Numbered from the stretch's first letter, positions 1-11,015 are shown. The stretch is DNA of 64,000 nucleotides from Yponomeuta sedellus (GCA_934045075.1 OW203746.1:682001-746000), one strand, 5' to 3'. The notes: generated by a model from the letters alone, not told the origin. Translations and numbers: made by a program.

Positions 1-490
1 GCGTCGACCAATTAGAAACTGTCGAGAGTAGAGGCTAGAAGCTAAATTTAGACTTTCAGCGAGAAAGTTAATACCCTACTTTTGGCGATGATAACAAACT
101 GTAATATGAACAGTAACAAAACTTGGAAAATGGTTTTTGTTGTTTACCGATTTCCTAGTGAACTTATAACTAAGTTACTACCTCTCAGACTCTCTAGGGT
201 TGGCTGAAAGAAATCTCTTACAGAGAGAAGCTCGCCTTTGTACATGCTATTTCTTATGTAATGTCCCCTTTAGTGTTTCATGTGTTATATAAAGCATGAT
301 ATGAAATGAAATGATAATAAGTATCGGACGTCTCTTACCATACATGATCGATCACATAGATGACATAAACCACTGATAAAGCAATTGGTCTTCACGATAC
401 AGGTATAACCTAGTGTGGAGACCACAGTAAATTAGATTCGTAGTAAACTCAGCCATAAAAACTGTAACACCTTTGTAATGTACCTTCTGC
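1..490. other. Unrecognised AT-rich sequence
   Basis: No open frame of note and no repeat family that I can match elsewhere in the window. Confidence 0.5.
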
Positions 491-608
491 TTCAAGTTTC
501 AAGTCTTCATTTGTCAGCAAACACGGTACATGTAGATTTTACAAGATACATTTTTATGGACAAGCGTGTAGCACCATAATATGGTATACAAATGTTATAA
601 TTAAAATT
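491..608 (-). mobile_element. LINE 3' end, short 5'-truncated copy
   Basis: This matches 61688-61960 almost base for base, including the stretch 'caagcgtgtagcaccataat'. On the minus strand it ends in a (CTTGAAA)-like microsatellite tail, as non-LTR elements do. The 61.7-kb copy continues into LINE-like coding sequence, so this is probably the last 120 bp of the same family's 3' UTR. Confidence 0.55.
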
Positions 609-679
609 TAAAATTTAGAAATTTAAAAGATATACTCAATGTAACATAAAGATATTGCTGTGTTTTAGTGAGTGGCTGT

Positions 680-877
680 AAGTAATGCAATTTGCTTAAG
701 TCAGATGTCGCTGCCTGTACGTAATACAGAGAATATTGTAAAGAGGTTCGAAATTTCAGTGATGTCGTGAGTCGCCCATTGGCTCAATTGGTAGAGCGCT
801 GGTACGGATAGCCAGAGGTTGCGGGTTCGAATCCCGGCATGGGTGAAATTTTTAGCCTCTAAATAGGTTTTTAAATG
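680..877 (+). mobile_element. SINE-B (tRNA-headed SINE)
   Basis: SINE-B is the commonest tRNA-headed family here. The tRNA-like head (about 776-846) has box A-like 'tggctcaattggtagagcgc' and box B 'gggttcgaatccc', with pairing acceptor, anticodon and T arms. The body 'tttttagcctctaaatagg' follows. The presumed anticodon loop lacks the usual T at its second position, and many diverged copies exist, so this is a retroposon and not a working tRNA gene. Confidence 0.8.
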
Positions 878-905
878 TGTTTTAGTGGTTAAAATAAACA
901 TTTTG

Positions 906-1252
906 TATTTGTATTTTGTATATAAATAGACGTTATTCGACTTCTTGCTTCTATTCATACTCCAGTCTCTAATCGCCCTGTTTCACTGTATTTTTTCATA
1001 GAAAGTCTGGAATGTAGCATCGCATAACTCCGGAGTAGAGACTAGTTCTATTTACGGCGTGCAGACCGCGGCGACGGACGCTGTCACGGCGTCAGTCGAT
1101 ATCGACCGCCGGTAGCCTCGCGCTTTCCTCCATAGCTCGATGCTCTGTGCTGTAAATACTTGATGAGCAAGTACAATATTTTCCTTATGTACGTCGTAGA
1201 CATAGTCTGAGACAGGGCCTACTGACGATCTTACGCGAGCAAATGTGTTTTC
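906..1252. other. Unrecognised sequence
   Basis: A GC-richer patch at 1055-1130 lies in a minus-strand open frame of 99 codons. It has no motif I recognise and I do not call it a gene. Confidence 0.4.
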
Positions 1253-1422
1253 AACCGACTTCAAAAAAAGGAGGAGGTTCTCAATTCGACCCGTATGTTT
1301 TTCTATGTTTGTTACGCGATAACTCCGCCAATTATGAACCGATTTGAACAAATCTTTTTTCGGCGTATAGGTAATACCTCAAGGGTGGTCCCATTTAAAT
1401 TTAATAATAAAATAATTAACTT
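1253..1422 (+). repeat. Interspersed repeat I, copy 1
   Basis: It begins 'ccgacttcaaaaaaaggagg' and continues through a phrase about an 'aactccgccaattatgaacc' core. The same start is found inverted near 35490-35515. It is a dispersed repeat of unknown class. Confidence 0.45.
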
Positions 1423-1424
1423 TA

Positions 1425-1537
1425 AAAAAAAAAAAAACCGACTTCAAATGCGTGAACACAAAAAAACCTAATAAAATAATTAATTTTATTAGTTTTTTTT
1501 TGTGTTCACGCATTTGAAGTCGGTTTTTTTTTTTTTT
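1425..1537. repeat. Near-perfect palindrome, about 43-bp arms
   Basis: The arm starting 'ccgacttcaaatgcgtgaac' at 1438 is mirrored by 'gttcacgcatttgaagtcgg' ending at 1523. Both arms are flanked by A or T runs. The centre is near 1480, and one mismatch and one indel lie near the A run. It could be a fold-back MITE or an inverted duplication of the repeat next to it, which shares 'ccgacttcaaa'. Confidence 0.75.
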
Positions 1538-1628
1538 AAGTTATTTAAATTTTATGTTAATGTAAATTTAAATGAGTGTTAGTTTACTTGTGAATTAATC
1601 GGTATATTTGTTTTTTTATGTATTCTGT

Positions 1629-1765
1629 AAGCGTCCTACTGCAAGGCACAGAAGTTCTCTCAGTGAGAGTGTATGGGTTAAATTACCACGCGTGCCCACT
1701 GCATATTGGCAATATCAAGCGCTGAGGTATTTGAACACCTGAGACATTCTGATTTCCTTGGTATA
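1629..1765. repeat. Repeat J, copy 1
   Basis: It contains 'aattaccacgcgtgcccac', also present at 17345-17475, and a weaker relative lies at 2390-2475. This resembles the 3' untranslated part of a lepidopteran non-LTR element, but no coding part is attached. Confidence 0.5.
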
Positions 1766-1884
1766 TTTCTTCTTCTTCGGGCTATAATAGGGTATATTAA
1801 CTAGTGAGTATTTTACCCTTTTATGGCCAGAAAGGTGAGCTATACAAACACAGAAAGCTACGTAAAGCTATGTAAAGTAGCCGG

Positions 1885-1990
1885 CAAACAGTGGATGAGA
1901 CTAGCGCGAGACCGTGCTGGTTGGCGTGAAAATGAAGAGGCCTATACCCAGCAGTGGGGTTTACCGGCCTGATGATGATGACGACGATCA
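1885..1990 (+). mobile_element. RTE-type LINE, extreme 3' end
   Basis: A short reading frame ends 'EEAYTQQWGLPA' and stop, followed by a (GAT)n-like tail. This matches the ending '..EAYVQQWT..' seen at 61.9 kb and is typical of RTE-clade reverse transcriptases in Lepidoptera. Only about 25 codons remain. Confidence 0.55.
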
Positions 1991-2107
1991 TGTATAATAA
2001 GTAATAAGACACCTGAGAATCGACCACGTGGGGCCGCCTTAGAGTCGACAACATAACACTTACAAGCACTTTACCAATAGCAGGTTAGTGCTGATATCTA
2101 GCTATGA

Positions 2108-2290
2108 CATACATACATAACCTCACGCCTGTATCCCAGAGGGGTAGGCAGAGACCAGGGACTGCCCCTTGCCACGATCCTTACAGATCACCTTCGCTTC
2201 ATCAACGTTCTTCCCCTTTGCTAATACATCCCCTATTTGGCCGATGTATGTGCGCCTGGGACGTCCCTTAGCAGGCGGACATACATCGCT
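2108..2290 (-). mobile_element. LINE-L C-terminal fragment
   Basis: On the minus strand it reads 'YIGQIGDVLAKGKNVDEAK', then a segment ending 'SLVSAYPSGIQA' and stop. Related pieces lie at 17905, 21410 and 21672. I take it as the C-terminal end of a non-LTR reverse transcriptase. Only a 5'-truncated scrap remains. Confidence 0.5.
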
Positions 2291-3489
2291 ATTACTGAAA
2301 CTGAATAATATGATTGGTATTGAAAAGACTTGGCGTGATATGGTAGAGGCCTAATCCCAGCAGAATTTGCGTCTGCGAAGATTCAGAAAGAGGTCATATC
2401 TGCCGGAGGACCGAATCACCATGCGTGTCCAAAGCGTATTGCCAATTTTTAGCGCTGAGTTATGTGATCATAAGAATTATTACAAGAATATGTGCGAGCG
2501 AGATATATGAACGAGCGAGACGGCATGCAATGTTGGCTAAGACTGGTTCTTGAGTGGAGACCGTGAATCTAGTATTGTGTCGGACATGTACGAAGTACGA
2601 TTAAGATACGTCACCATGCAATGAACGAAAGGAAACGTTTCCCAGTGATAATCGGACATTCGGTCTATTCGTTCATTGCTCTCGCGGTCACGGATTGGCT
2701 GAATGAATAAATGAACCGGACCGGGTGACCTTATATGGCCGAGAGCGAACGAACGCTGCATGAGAGTGTGGTGATTGAACTGAACGGAGCGAAATTGTTT
2801 CGATCGGTCTCCCTTCAGCCGGTCGGTCTTTTCCGAACTTTAGAAGTAGGTCGTATGTCGTAGCCATAAAGATTATTTTTACTTGTTTTGTTTTTTGTTT
2901 CATTCATTGTGTCAATTCTGCTGGTTCGCGCGCTAATCCAAGTACTTTTTTAAAAGTAATACTGTGTTGTTTTCTCTATGTTAGTTTCTCTAACGAATAT
3001 AACATAATATTTTCACTGTGTTATTATAGTGAATAATTGGTGAAGGAGATTTTTCTGTTTCGTGCGCTTTGGGACGCTTATTTCTGTGGTAGTAATCTTG
3101 TTCTGCGAGCTACTTTTGTTCTTTACAAATAACAAAAGTAGCTTACGAAAATCTAGATGGTAATAATTATTTCATTGTATGTAGGAAAAAAAACTACTTG
3201 AACTAAAAATATTTTTTGATTGACTTTTATCATAGTAGGTACTTATAAATACTTATAATATAATGGTGGCACGGCAACATAAAAAAATATTAATCATAAA
3301 TTAATGGTCCTGTAATAATAAAGATATTAAAAAAAAGAATATTTTATGGCTGAAAGGTCAAAACGTGAACGTTGAGATGGTTCTACTATGAGGTCCTAAT
3401 AGTACTAATTTACCGTACTAGTACATTGTCTCAAATGTAACAGTACGGACCGATCTTTAAGATGTCCGAGCAGGCCCAATACTACGTGA
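2291..3489. other. Unrecognised sequence with one small hairpin
   Basis: No gene or repeat family is recognised. At about 3109-3144 the 13-bp arms 'agctacttttgtt' and 'aacaaaagtagct' form a perfect hairpin with a 10-nt loop. Confidence 0.45.
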
Positions 3490-3665
3490 GTCAGCTAACG
3501 TAGCGTAGGACACCCTGTGAGCAGGTGGAGCGACGACATTCGCAAAGCGGTGAGCTGTGACTGGAAGAGGAGCGCTGAAGAGCCGAAGATCGGGCTCAGA
3601 GGCGTGTCTCGGGAGAGGGATATGTCCAGTAGTGGACTGAAACCGGGTGATGACGATGATAATGA
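3490..3665 (+). mobile_element. RTE-type LINE, 3' fragment
   Basis: The frame contains 'SRWSDDIRK', then a degenerate end with 'atgtccagtagtggactgaa' and a (GATGAC)-like tail. This is the same C-terminus and tail as at 61773-61921, more decayed. Confidence 0.6.
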
Positions 3666-4164
3666 AAGATTCTATATTGTATTGTATTTTTCTGGTTGTG
3701 GAATAAAGCTTTCTGTATCTATCTATATTTTACTGACTGTAACTTTTTAATTGGACGTGTCAACAAAAACTGTATGTTCACACTTCTCTTAGATACTTTT
3801 GCCATAGTCAACGGTTGATTAATTATTTGAAAAAAAGATTGGCACATTCAATTGAACATGGTAATTGTTGTCGTAGTAAATATATAAATTTATCGTAGTC
3901 CTAATAAAAAAAATTAAAAAAACATGGCGGCCCAAACCTAACCCGCACGTCAGGTAGGCCGAAAATCAAGTTTCACTTGCGTTCGAAATAAAACTTCGTT
4001 TCTACAAGAAAAACGCTTCAAGTCCAAAGCGAAAAGCTCGATTCTCTTTGGTGTGTGTCAACCACCGGCCGATCAGTGAAGGTCGCGTTAAGTGACCCTT
4101 AAGTGACCCCCGAGAAGATTAAACAAAGTTCTGTGCGAGTCACCGAAGACGTGTCCTTAGTTCG
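3666..4164. other. Unrecognised sequence
   Basis: AT-rich. The stretch 'aataaagctttctgtatctatctat' near 3702 resembles a LINE tail with a TATC microsatellite, but nothing upstream supports a full element. Confidence 0.35.
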
Positions 4165-4206
4165 AAGTTTGGGAATAATGTGTCGTTATACATTATTCCC
4201 AAACTT
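4165..4206. repeat. Perfect 17-bp hairpin, 8-nt loop
   Basis: The arm 'aagtttgggaataatgt' (4165-4181) pairs without mismatch with 4190-4206. No element boundary is visible around it. Confidence 0.8.
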
Positions 4207-4319
4207 TCTGAACGGTGTAAGAAGGTTATGTTAGAGAATGGATAATAGACATAACATTAGATATATAGATTTACATTTACATACAGGTATACATACAATG
4301 CTTCTGGAAACACACTAGA

Positions 4320-4447
4320 TTACCCGAGGACCGTGAGGACCAGAAACAGGGACATCACATACATGAAACATCCAAGACCTGGGCTTCTTTTATCCGGGAC
4401 TTCTCGCATGGTAGGCAGATGCGCTTCCGCTGCGCCACGGTGGTCGT
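4320..4447 (-). mobile_element. SINE-E (tRNA-headed), minus copy
   Basis: The minus strand reads 'gtggcgcagcggaagcgcat' followed by 'ctgccta', then a body containing 'aggtcttggatgtttcatgt'. The same order is seen in the plus copy at 16167-16372. Box B is eroded. Confidence 0.6.
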
Positions 4448-5871
4448 CGGAGATAGATAGAGATAGAGAAAATGTTCTTGCACAACCAGAAATAAAGAAT
4501 ACGAGCATAATATATTAAATCTAAGTAATGTTATACAATAAGACCGCCATCTTATCGCTTAGAACGATCTCTTCCCGCCAACCTTTAGATAAAGTGGATC
4601 GCATGAAAAATATATACATGTGATTTGATCTTGTACAAGTGTCACGTGGTTTTATAGTTTATTCTAATCAAAGGTGCAAGCGTCAACGGAGTGTTTATCT
4701 TTTGTGGCAAGCCAACAACAGTGTATCCGTTCTTAAATGGCAAAACGAGTAAACAAACCTCACTCGACCACAAAACACGAATTCCGGAAGCATCACTCGA
4801 TGTAGGTTACCACATTTAGTTATAGACACTAGTTAAGACACAGAAGCATCATATTTTACCGAAAACTGGCTGAATTTGTGATTAAAACTATGATTTTTTG
4901 CCGAAATTCTAAATACACTGATTTTATGATCACAGGTTAGCAAAAGTACACAGATTAGTTTGTAATTTTTTTTAGTGTTTGGATGCGGTTGTATCAGGTG
5001 AATGAAAGAACGAATGAACGAAATTGCGCTGTTATGTTATTTAAGAAGTGCACATAGCACCGGAATAATAAAAATAACAAAATAGTGTAGGTATTGCGGT
5101 GGGTATTGAATAAAGAATTGAAGTTTGATTGATTTTTTTACTAAAACCTTGAATGTTAAGCGGGTGTTCCATTAGCGAGCCACCAGTTTTCTTTACCGCA
5201 GTTTTTTTATTTTCTGCGAGCCAATGGTATAGACCGCAACTACATCACCCCAAAATCCGGCGATTTTGTTTTCAAATTTTACTCTGTGGGTTATACCGTT
5301 GATTCTTCGAGCATGCTTGAAATTCTGTCAGTTTTAATGCGGTATACAAAACTGCCAGTGGATCAGCCGAGCCAGCGAGCAAACAGTTTTTTTCACGTTG
5401 CCAGATGAGATTTTCTAAATATCTCCAAATCAGTATAAAAAAAAACTAAAAATGATATCTTTCGCAGCACAAACCCCATTTTAAATATTTTGAATGGTCT
5501 AATATCTTTAATGTTCTACACGTTTTTCGATTCCACTTTTCCCCATAGTGATCTTAAGAACTCTTTATTGAGGAGATAGCATTACCGCCAACATTTATTA
5601 GCGGAATTTTCTTAATTTTTTTGTCCTCATTAGTAAGTGGGTATGGGTCGAGTTCAGTGTAGCAGATGGATTGCGATACTAATATTACATCATTATTTAG
5701 ATTATTTTATGACTTAAACTTCATTCATTCCATTCCAAACATACACTGTAGTATGTTTGGTCATGTGAATTATAATATTCTGCACCAATTTAGATACAGG
5801 CTGAAGAATTTATCAGCTTGTAACGGTGCAAAACTCTTTGCATCGTCTTTGATCATATTATTTTTGGTCCA
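4448..5871. other. Unrecognised sequence, 1.4 kb
   Basis: AT-rich, with no frame above 70 codons and no repeat that I can place. Confidence 0.45.
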
Positions 5872-6215
5872 CTAACCCGTGCTGAGGACAATTTTAAAAC
5901 CTATTTAGAGGCTAAAAATGCGGCACATGCCACTCGAAACCGTGACCTCTGGCTATCCGTACCAGCGCTATACCAAATGAGCTAATGGGCAAGTGCCGGC
6001 ATCAGCAAAATTTCGAACCTCTTTACAAATATTCTCTGTATTATTTACAGGCAGCGACATCTGGCTGAAGTTATTTGCATCACTACAAAGTAGGTACTCG
6101 GGGCTGCGAGTGATGATGCAGGCACTTGCCCATTAGCACAGTTGGGAGAGCGCTGGTACGGTTACCCAGAGGTCACGGGTTCGAGTCTCGGCATGGACGG
6201 AATTTTTAGCCTCTT
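5872..6215. mobile_element. SINE-B pair, head to head
   Basis: A minus copy (about 5872-6094, tail first) is followed directly by a plus copy (about 6095-6215). They meet near 'gcagccccgagt'-type sequence at 6090-6115. Both retain tRNA-like heads, but the box B of the first is damaged. The arrangement resembles the composite SINE-B insertions at 47.4, 54.6 and 56.1 kb, although no clear target duplication is seen. Confidence 0.65.
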
Positions 6216-6298
6216 TGATATTTCATTAACACGTAAATAAAAGTTTAAAATCACGACCTCTCTTTGTAGATTTCTTTTGGATTTTGACTTGCTACTTT

Positions 6299-7275
6299 TG
6301 ATGTTTACTTTTTGAAGAAAACTTATTATAAAACAAGTTATGATTTTTATGCGAGAACCATCGGTGGCTAGTTACCACACCAAGCGCCTTAAGCCGTTAA
6401 ACGCCATATAGTTCACCGGTGCCCTCACCCTGCCCTAGTATTTTCGCCTTGGCGTTTAACGTTTAGCGCGTTGAAGCGCTCGTGGCCTAGTCGAACCGAG
6501 TGATAGGAATCAATCATTTGAGTTAAGCAACAACAGGCGCGGTCAGGTGCATGATGGGTGGCCGTCCCGTGACTACCACTAGTGGCATTTTTCCTAGCGC
6601 TTCCGTGCTTCGCAAGGCACGTTAAGCCGTTGGTGCCGGCTGTCATGTAATGACAGTCGTTAAGCTGTGTCAGCGGCCTTACGGGCGGCTTAATTACTTC
6701 TGACAGTAAGGCCCGCCACTGTCTTAGAATCCTCCACCAACCCGGGCTTGGCCCCCGTGGTGGAGTATGGCCTAACCTTCCTACAATGCAGGAAGAGACC
6801 CGTGCCCCAGCAGTGGCGACAGTGGGTTGATATCGTTTAACGTTTTAAGTCTTCAAGTAAAAGGTCAAACAATCGCGTGGTTTATAATTACATTGCTGCA
6901 GTTTTAGGTGCTATAGTCTTTATATGTACTGTAGTTATACCATATCATCCAGCTTGATATGGTTTAGCCACAGTAGTCATCCAAAATAGTCATAGCATGA
7001 CATCACTCGTGACACTATGGGCGAGGCCTGCCCGGTGCAAAATGCAAATCGATACGAAATAACTCAGGCTAACAAACCTGGTCTATGATACTAGTAGCGA
7101 GGAGCTAAGCCAGCCAACGAAACTGAACGCAGTTTACCGCTAAACTCGGTTCGGGGCTGCACACCCTCGATTTCACCCTGCGCTCTTAGAGGCAAGTTTC
7201 ATTTTACTTATGTAACGCAAAAGGCCCCACCAATGAGATAAAAATCATAACTTGTTTTTTCTATAAGTAAACATC
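6299..7275. mobile_element. Possible TIR element hosting a 5S-SINE
   Basis: The segments 'aacaagttatgatttttat' (about 6331-6350) and its reverse complement (about 7243-7261), with 'gatgtttact' further out on both sides, form imperfect inverted ends. The 5S-SINE at 6473-6834 would lie inside. No target duplication or transposase is seen, so the boundaries are approximate. Confidence 0.35.
6473..6834 (+). mobile_element. 5S-SINE, full-length copy
   Basis: This is about 360 bp from 'gaagcgctcgtggcctag' to 'gggttgatat'. The first 100 bp resemble the internal promoter of 5S rRNA genes: 'agttaagcaacaacaggcgc' (box A-like), then 'ggcgcggtcag' and, in better copies, 'ggatgggtgaccg' (box C-like). Here box C has a T-to-C-type change ('gggtggccg'). 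A pol III-transcribed SINE mobilised by an unknown LINE is the likely identity. Confidence 0.75.
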
Positions 7276-7824
7276 AGAAATCTTAACCTCTATGACAACT
7301 ATTCTTAGAACCTGCAGTCAAGATAACCCAATGCGTGCCGAGTCAACCAAGTCGCGGGTTTCCTCACGATGTTTTCTTAAAAGTTAGCGTATTGTCGCGT
7401 TAGGTAGTCACGAACTGTGGTAGGTAGGTAATCTAGCTAGCCGAGGATACCTCCAAGAAAAGATGGTACATATACTACATACAATTTAATTTCTTTAAAA
7501 CAAGGTTTGGATTGTATTCTCAGCTCAGGTAACCGATTCGAAATGAACAAGCGGTTGGCGGTGACTCTGCGGCGGGGCATTCGTGCCGTGACCGAACGTT
7601 TCCGAGTGGTTCCGATTCAATCCGCTAACTAGTATTATAAAATATCTGTTTGTACAAATTGTCCGTACGTAGGTTTGTTTAATGTTGTTTTTTTTTTGTT
7701 TATTAGTTTATAATTACTTTAGTAATAGATTAGGTTGTCGGTTTAGATGTAGTTTTTCATTATTCTTTATTTTAGGTATATTTTTGTTATTATAAGTATA
7801 GTTTTTAACGTAACCGTTACAGTA
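7276..7824. other. Unrecognised sequence
   Basis: No gene or repeat is recognised. Confidence 0.4.
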
Positions 7825-7970
7825 TGATAAGCTGTCAGGATGTTATAGGTGCTGCTGGGCCAGCCTACCATTTAAAAGACAATGTCCCAGACATTGCATC
7901 GTTAAAGTGGCCCATCTAGTTTGAGTGAATATGCCGTAAATATCAGATTGATGATGATGCAAATGCCTAA
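7825..7970 (+). repeat. Repeat G, copy 1
   Basis: It contains 'aagctgtcaggatg', then 'acaatgtcccagaca' and 'tgagtgaatat'. Relatives occur at 9948-10095 (minus), 17176-17331 (plus) and as fragments near 49750 and 60630. It is probably a LINE 3' UTR or a SINE body; no promoter boxes are seen. Confidence 0.5.
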
Positions 7971-8005
7971 GTTTCCTGTAATAGTTATATTTTTTTTTTA
8001 TTTCG

Positions 8006-8143
8006 ATTTCAACCCCTGTATGTCCCCACTGCTGGGGCACGGATCTCTTCCTGCATCGCAGGAAGGCTAGGCCAGACTCCACCCCGGGGGCCAAGTCCGG
8101 GTTGGTGGAGGATTGCAAGACAGTGGTCGGAAGTTATCAAGCC
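8006..8143 (-). mobile_element. 5S-SINE, 3' part of an interrupted copy
   Basis: This is the 3' body of the 5S-SINE in minus orientation ('ccccactgctggggcacgg'). It stops at 'gttatcaagcc' and resumes at 9483 with 'aggcctctgacatggctt', so a 1.3-kb block has been inserted. A short internal deletion removes the 'gggccttactgtc' segment. Confidence 0.7.
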
Positions 8144-9482
8144 TGTAAGGCTGTGTGGTGTCGGCCTAGAGAATAGCACCAACCCAAATTCTTCCCGCGG
8201 GTGTCGTAAAAGGCGACTTACGGCCGAATACTCAAACGTCAGTCAAATCGATCACTCAGTTGAAGGGCATTCAAATTTGAACATCTGTTAAATATTGAGT
8301 GGTGTACACAAACGTCATTCAAACAATTTCAGACCGTGATCAGCTGAGAAGCCGTCAAATAAACAACAAGTCTGTTTTCATTGACAAAATATTTAAACTT
8401 ACGTTGTGTATCCGATTTACGCAGAATTTGTTCGATCAATTTTAAGTTTTGTGATGAAATATGAAGTATTTTTATAAAAATAAAATAAATCATAATATGA
8501 TTTATGAAACAAACTTAAATTATTATTACCTCGTTTTGTACAAAGCAAAATGTTTAATGTTGTAATAATAATATCTTATATTGTCGTAGAACGAAACGTT
8601 AGGGCCATCTCACCAATGACATTTGAAAAGTCTACCACAATAAAAACATTGCGGTATTGCGGTTTTTTAAAGCTATTCCCTGATAAATACTAATATAAAC
8701 AAGAATTGAATGAGAATTATTATTATGCGTTATTATGCCAGTAGCATAATAAATATTAATAACGCAGGGTTATTAAAATTTGGTCCACTGGCTGTTTGGA
8801 TCTATTACTCCTTGTAACTGGTTGGATTGTATGTCAAAAGACGGACAGACTCCAAATATAATACGATTACCGTCTCTTTCGACAGCCGGAACCGCGCATG
8901 GAAGTCTGTTTCATTATTATAATACTCGAAAGCATTTAACTTTGCCTCATTTCTTCGAGGTACATTAGGCTCTTCCGCGACATGACAAGGACATTGTTTT
9001 TCACATAAGTTCACTGATATTACAACTTTTTTACGATTTGAAGGTCCTCGCGACCACTTTCAATTGTAACGCCTACTCAACTCGATTTGACAGCCCATTT
9101 GACAGATAAATCGCGCTAAGTTGCGTTCGAGTATACGAATTTTTCGCTGAGTGATGTTTAACTGCCAGTTATTTTGTGTTCCACTTAAATTTAACACAAG
9201 CTTTTAACTAACGTTTGTGTATACGAATTTTGTGTTTAACGGCTTGTCAATTACTTAAGATGCCTTTAAATATTTGAATGACGTTTGAGTATTCGGCCGT
9301 AAGGGACTAAAACCGAGGGATGGGCAGCAGCGCCCCCTGCAGTACAACTCCACCAAACTGCGATCCCCAACCCACATGCCCAGCGTGGGGATTATGGGCA
9401 TTACCCCCCAATGATGGCGCAACCTTGCGCTCATTAGGGGAGGGCTATGTCCAGCAGTGGACTAATATAGCCTGAAGAAGAA
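8144..9482 (+). mobile_element. LINE 3' end split by a TIR element
   Basis: The two outer parts (8144-8220 and 9300-9482) join into one LINE 3' UTR: 'gggtgtcgtaaaaggcgac' on the left, then 'ggagggctatgtccagcagt' and 'agcctgaagaagaa' on the right. The middle is the TIR element at 8221-9299. The LINE block itself sits inside a 5S-SINE. Confidence 0.65.
8221..9299. mobile_element. Non-autonomous TIR transposon, 1.08 kb
   Basis: The ends are inverted repeats: 'cggccgaatactcaaacgtc' at 8221 matches the reverse complement of the right end at 9299, with about 28 bp alike and one mismatch. Flanks are TTA on the left and TAA on the right, close to the 3-bp TWA duplication of PIF/Harbinger elements but not identical. 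No transposase frame is present inside, and shorter relatives of the end motif occur internally. Superfamily unproven. Confidence 0.7.
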
Positions 9483-9694
9483 AGGCCTCTGACATGGCTT
9501 AATGACTGCCATTAAATGAAAGCCGGCACCAACGGCTTAACGTGCCTTGCGAAGCACGGAAGCGCTCGGGAAAAAAAACGCCACTACCGGTAGTCACGGG
9601 ACGGTCACCCTTCCTGTACTTGACCGCCCCTGTTGTTGCTTAACTCAAGTGATTGATTCCAATCACTCGGTCCGAATAGGCCACGAGCGCTTCA
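9483..9694 (-). mobile_element. 5S-SINE, 5' part of the interrupted copy
   Basis: This is the continuation of 8006-8143. It holds the 5S-like head in minus orientation, ending 'cacgagcgcttca'. Box C-like sequence is recognisable as 'cggtcaccc'. Confidence 0.7.
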
Positions 9695-9753
9695 ATATTT
9701 TATATACAGTTTTGAATTTCAACGCAGTATTTTTTTACGAAACAAAAAATATA

Positions 9754-9905
9754 TAATAAATATTCATGGACATACCTACTACACAGATCTCGTTAGCCCT
9801 ATACTAAGTACAACTAAATGACTTGTGTTATAGGTGCTAATTCGACGATAGATTTAATACAATAAATACATAGATAACATCCAAGACCCGAGGTATACTA
9901 GAAAA
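9754..9905 (-). mobile_element. SINE-D, 5'-truncated
   Basis: This is the tail and body of the family seen complete at 46014-46280 ('tagataacatccaagacccg'). The tRNA-like head is missing. Confidence 0.6.
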
Positions 9906-9947
9906 GTATGGAACACACTCGACACTTTTTTTCGTATGTTGTGATGA

Positions 9948-10095
9948 TGATTGGCCTTTTTGCATCTAATACAGCGTCCAGTGGTATCCTCACTCACACT
10001 AGATGGGTGAAGGGACCACTCCGACGCTGTAGTGCCTGGGACATGGTTTTTTATAGATGGTGTAGGCTTATACCATCCTTTATCAACTTATACCA
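9948..10095 (-). repeat. Repeat G, copy 2
   Basis: Inverse orientation of 17176-17331, sharing 'cactagatgggtgaagggac' and 'tagtgcctgggacatggt'. Confidence 0.6.
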
Positions 10096-10766
10096 TCGTA
10101 TGTTGTAAATGAGACAAAATTGGGCTAATTCCTAAATAACTAGCTGTCATCCTTTCGCATAATTTCTTTCCTTCTATCAAACTCACGAATAAAGCCGATT
10201 ATTGCGATTCACTAATTTACTAAATACATAGGATTATCTTAAGCTGTGTTTACCAAACTGAGATTAAAGAAACATTAGCCCCTTCACTAGACCTTGATGC
10301 GGCTTGTTTATACACAAAACTAATCAATCTTTATAAAATCAGTGTAGAGTCGGCAAATCAACAAGTTTACCCTGGTATTCAATTTACGTATTTATGCCCA
10401 GCGCGATAGAGATGCTACGATAAATTCTCAATTTATCTCTCTAAGTAGCCAGCCAGCAGCATTGATATTTAATCCAATTTCAACTCTTTACCCTTAAAAT
10501 AAGATCTGTTTTAAACTGGACATATCTGTAAGGTATTATGGTTCTGTTTAAAAACATCACCTATGACCTGAGAGATACCGTAGATATCGTAGGAACAAGA
10601 CGATATCGCTCACGTCGTAGGGAGATAGGTGCCTGAGAGATAATTGTAACAAAGCAGTAAAAGAAAGCATCGAATACAAATAACTAGAATTAATTGCATC
10701 GAGTAAAAAGTTAAATTTATGTAGAATTGAGAGCACCAGAAACTGTTTATGTTTCATTCATAACTA
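10096..10766. other. Unrecognised sequence
   Basis: No gene or repeat is recognised. Confidence 0.4.
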
Positions 10767-10880
10767 TGCCACTAGTGGTAACTTTAATAGAGCTCGTGGG
10801 TTCGATTTCCACTGGGGGCCCACGTGTACGTTTGTACAAATGGCCTCAGTCTGGGTCTATATGAGAACATTCCATGATTG
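10767..10880 (+). mobile_element. SINE-F fragment
   Basis: It contains 'ccactagtggtaac' and the box B-like 'gggttcgatttccactgg', then 'tgtacaaatggcctcagtct', as in the minus copies at 46.4 and 52.2 kb. Its 5' end is eroded. Confidence 0.5.
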
Positions 10881-11015
10881 CCGTCAATAACTTTCGGTAA
10901 AGGAAAAGACCAACTTAAACTGCATTTGAACAGAGTTTTGAGAGATCGCGTTGACATAAACAAGACTAATATTTCGCACAGGCGTTAACTCTGAGATAGT
11001 GGACACCTATTACGT

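Noticed and set aside
776..846. Cloverleaf-like sequence with intact box A and box B, a possible functional tRNA gene
   Set aside because: At least ten copies or parts exist in the window with the same non-tRNA body and tail, and the anticodon loop lacks the usual T33. It is a SINE head.
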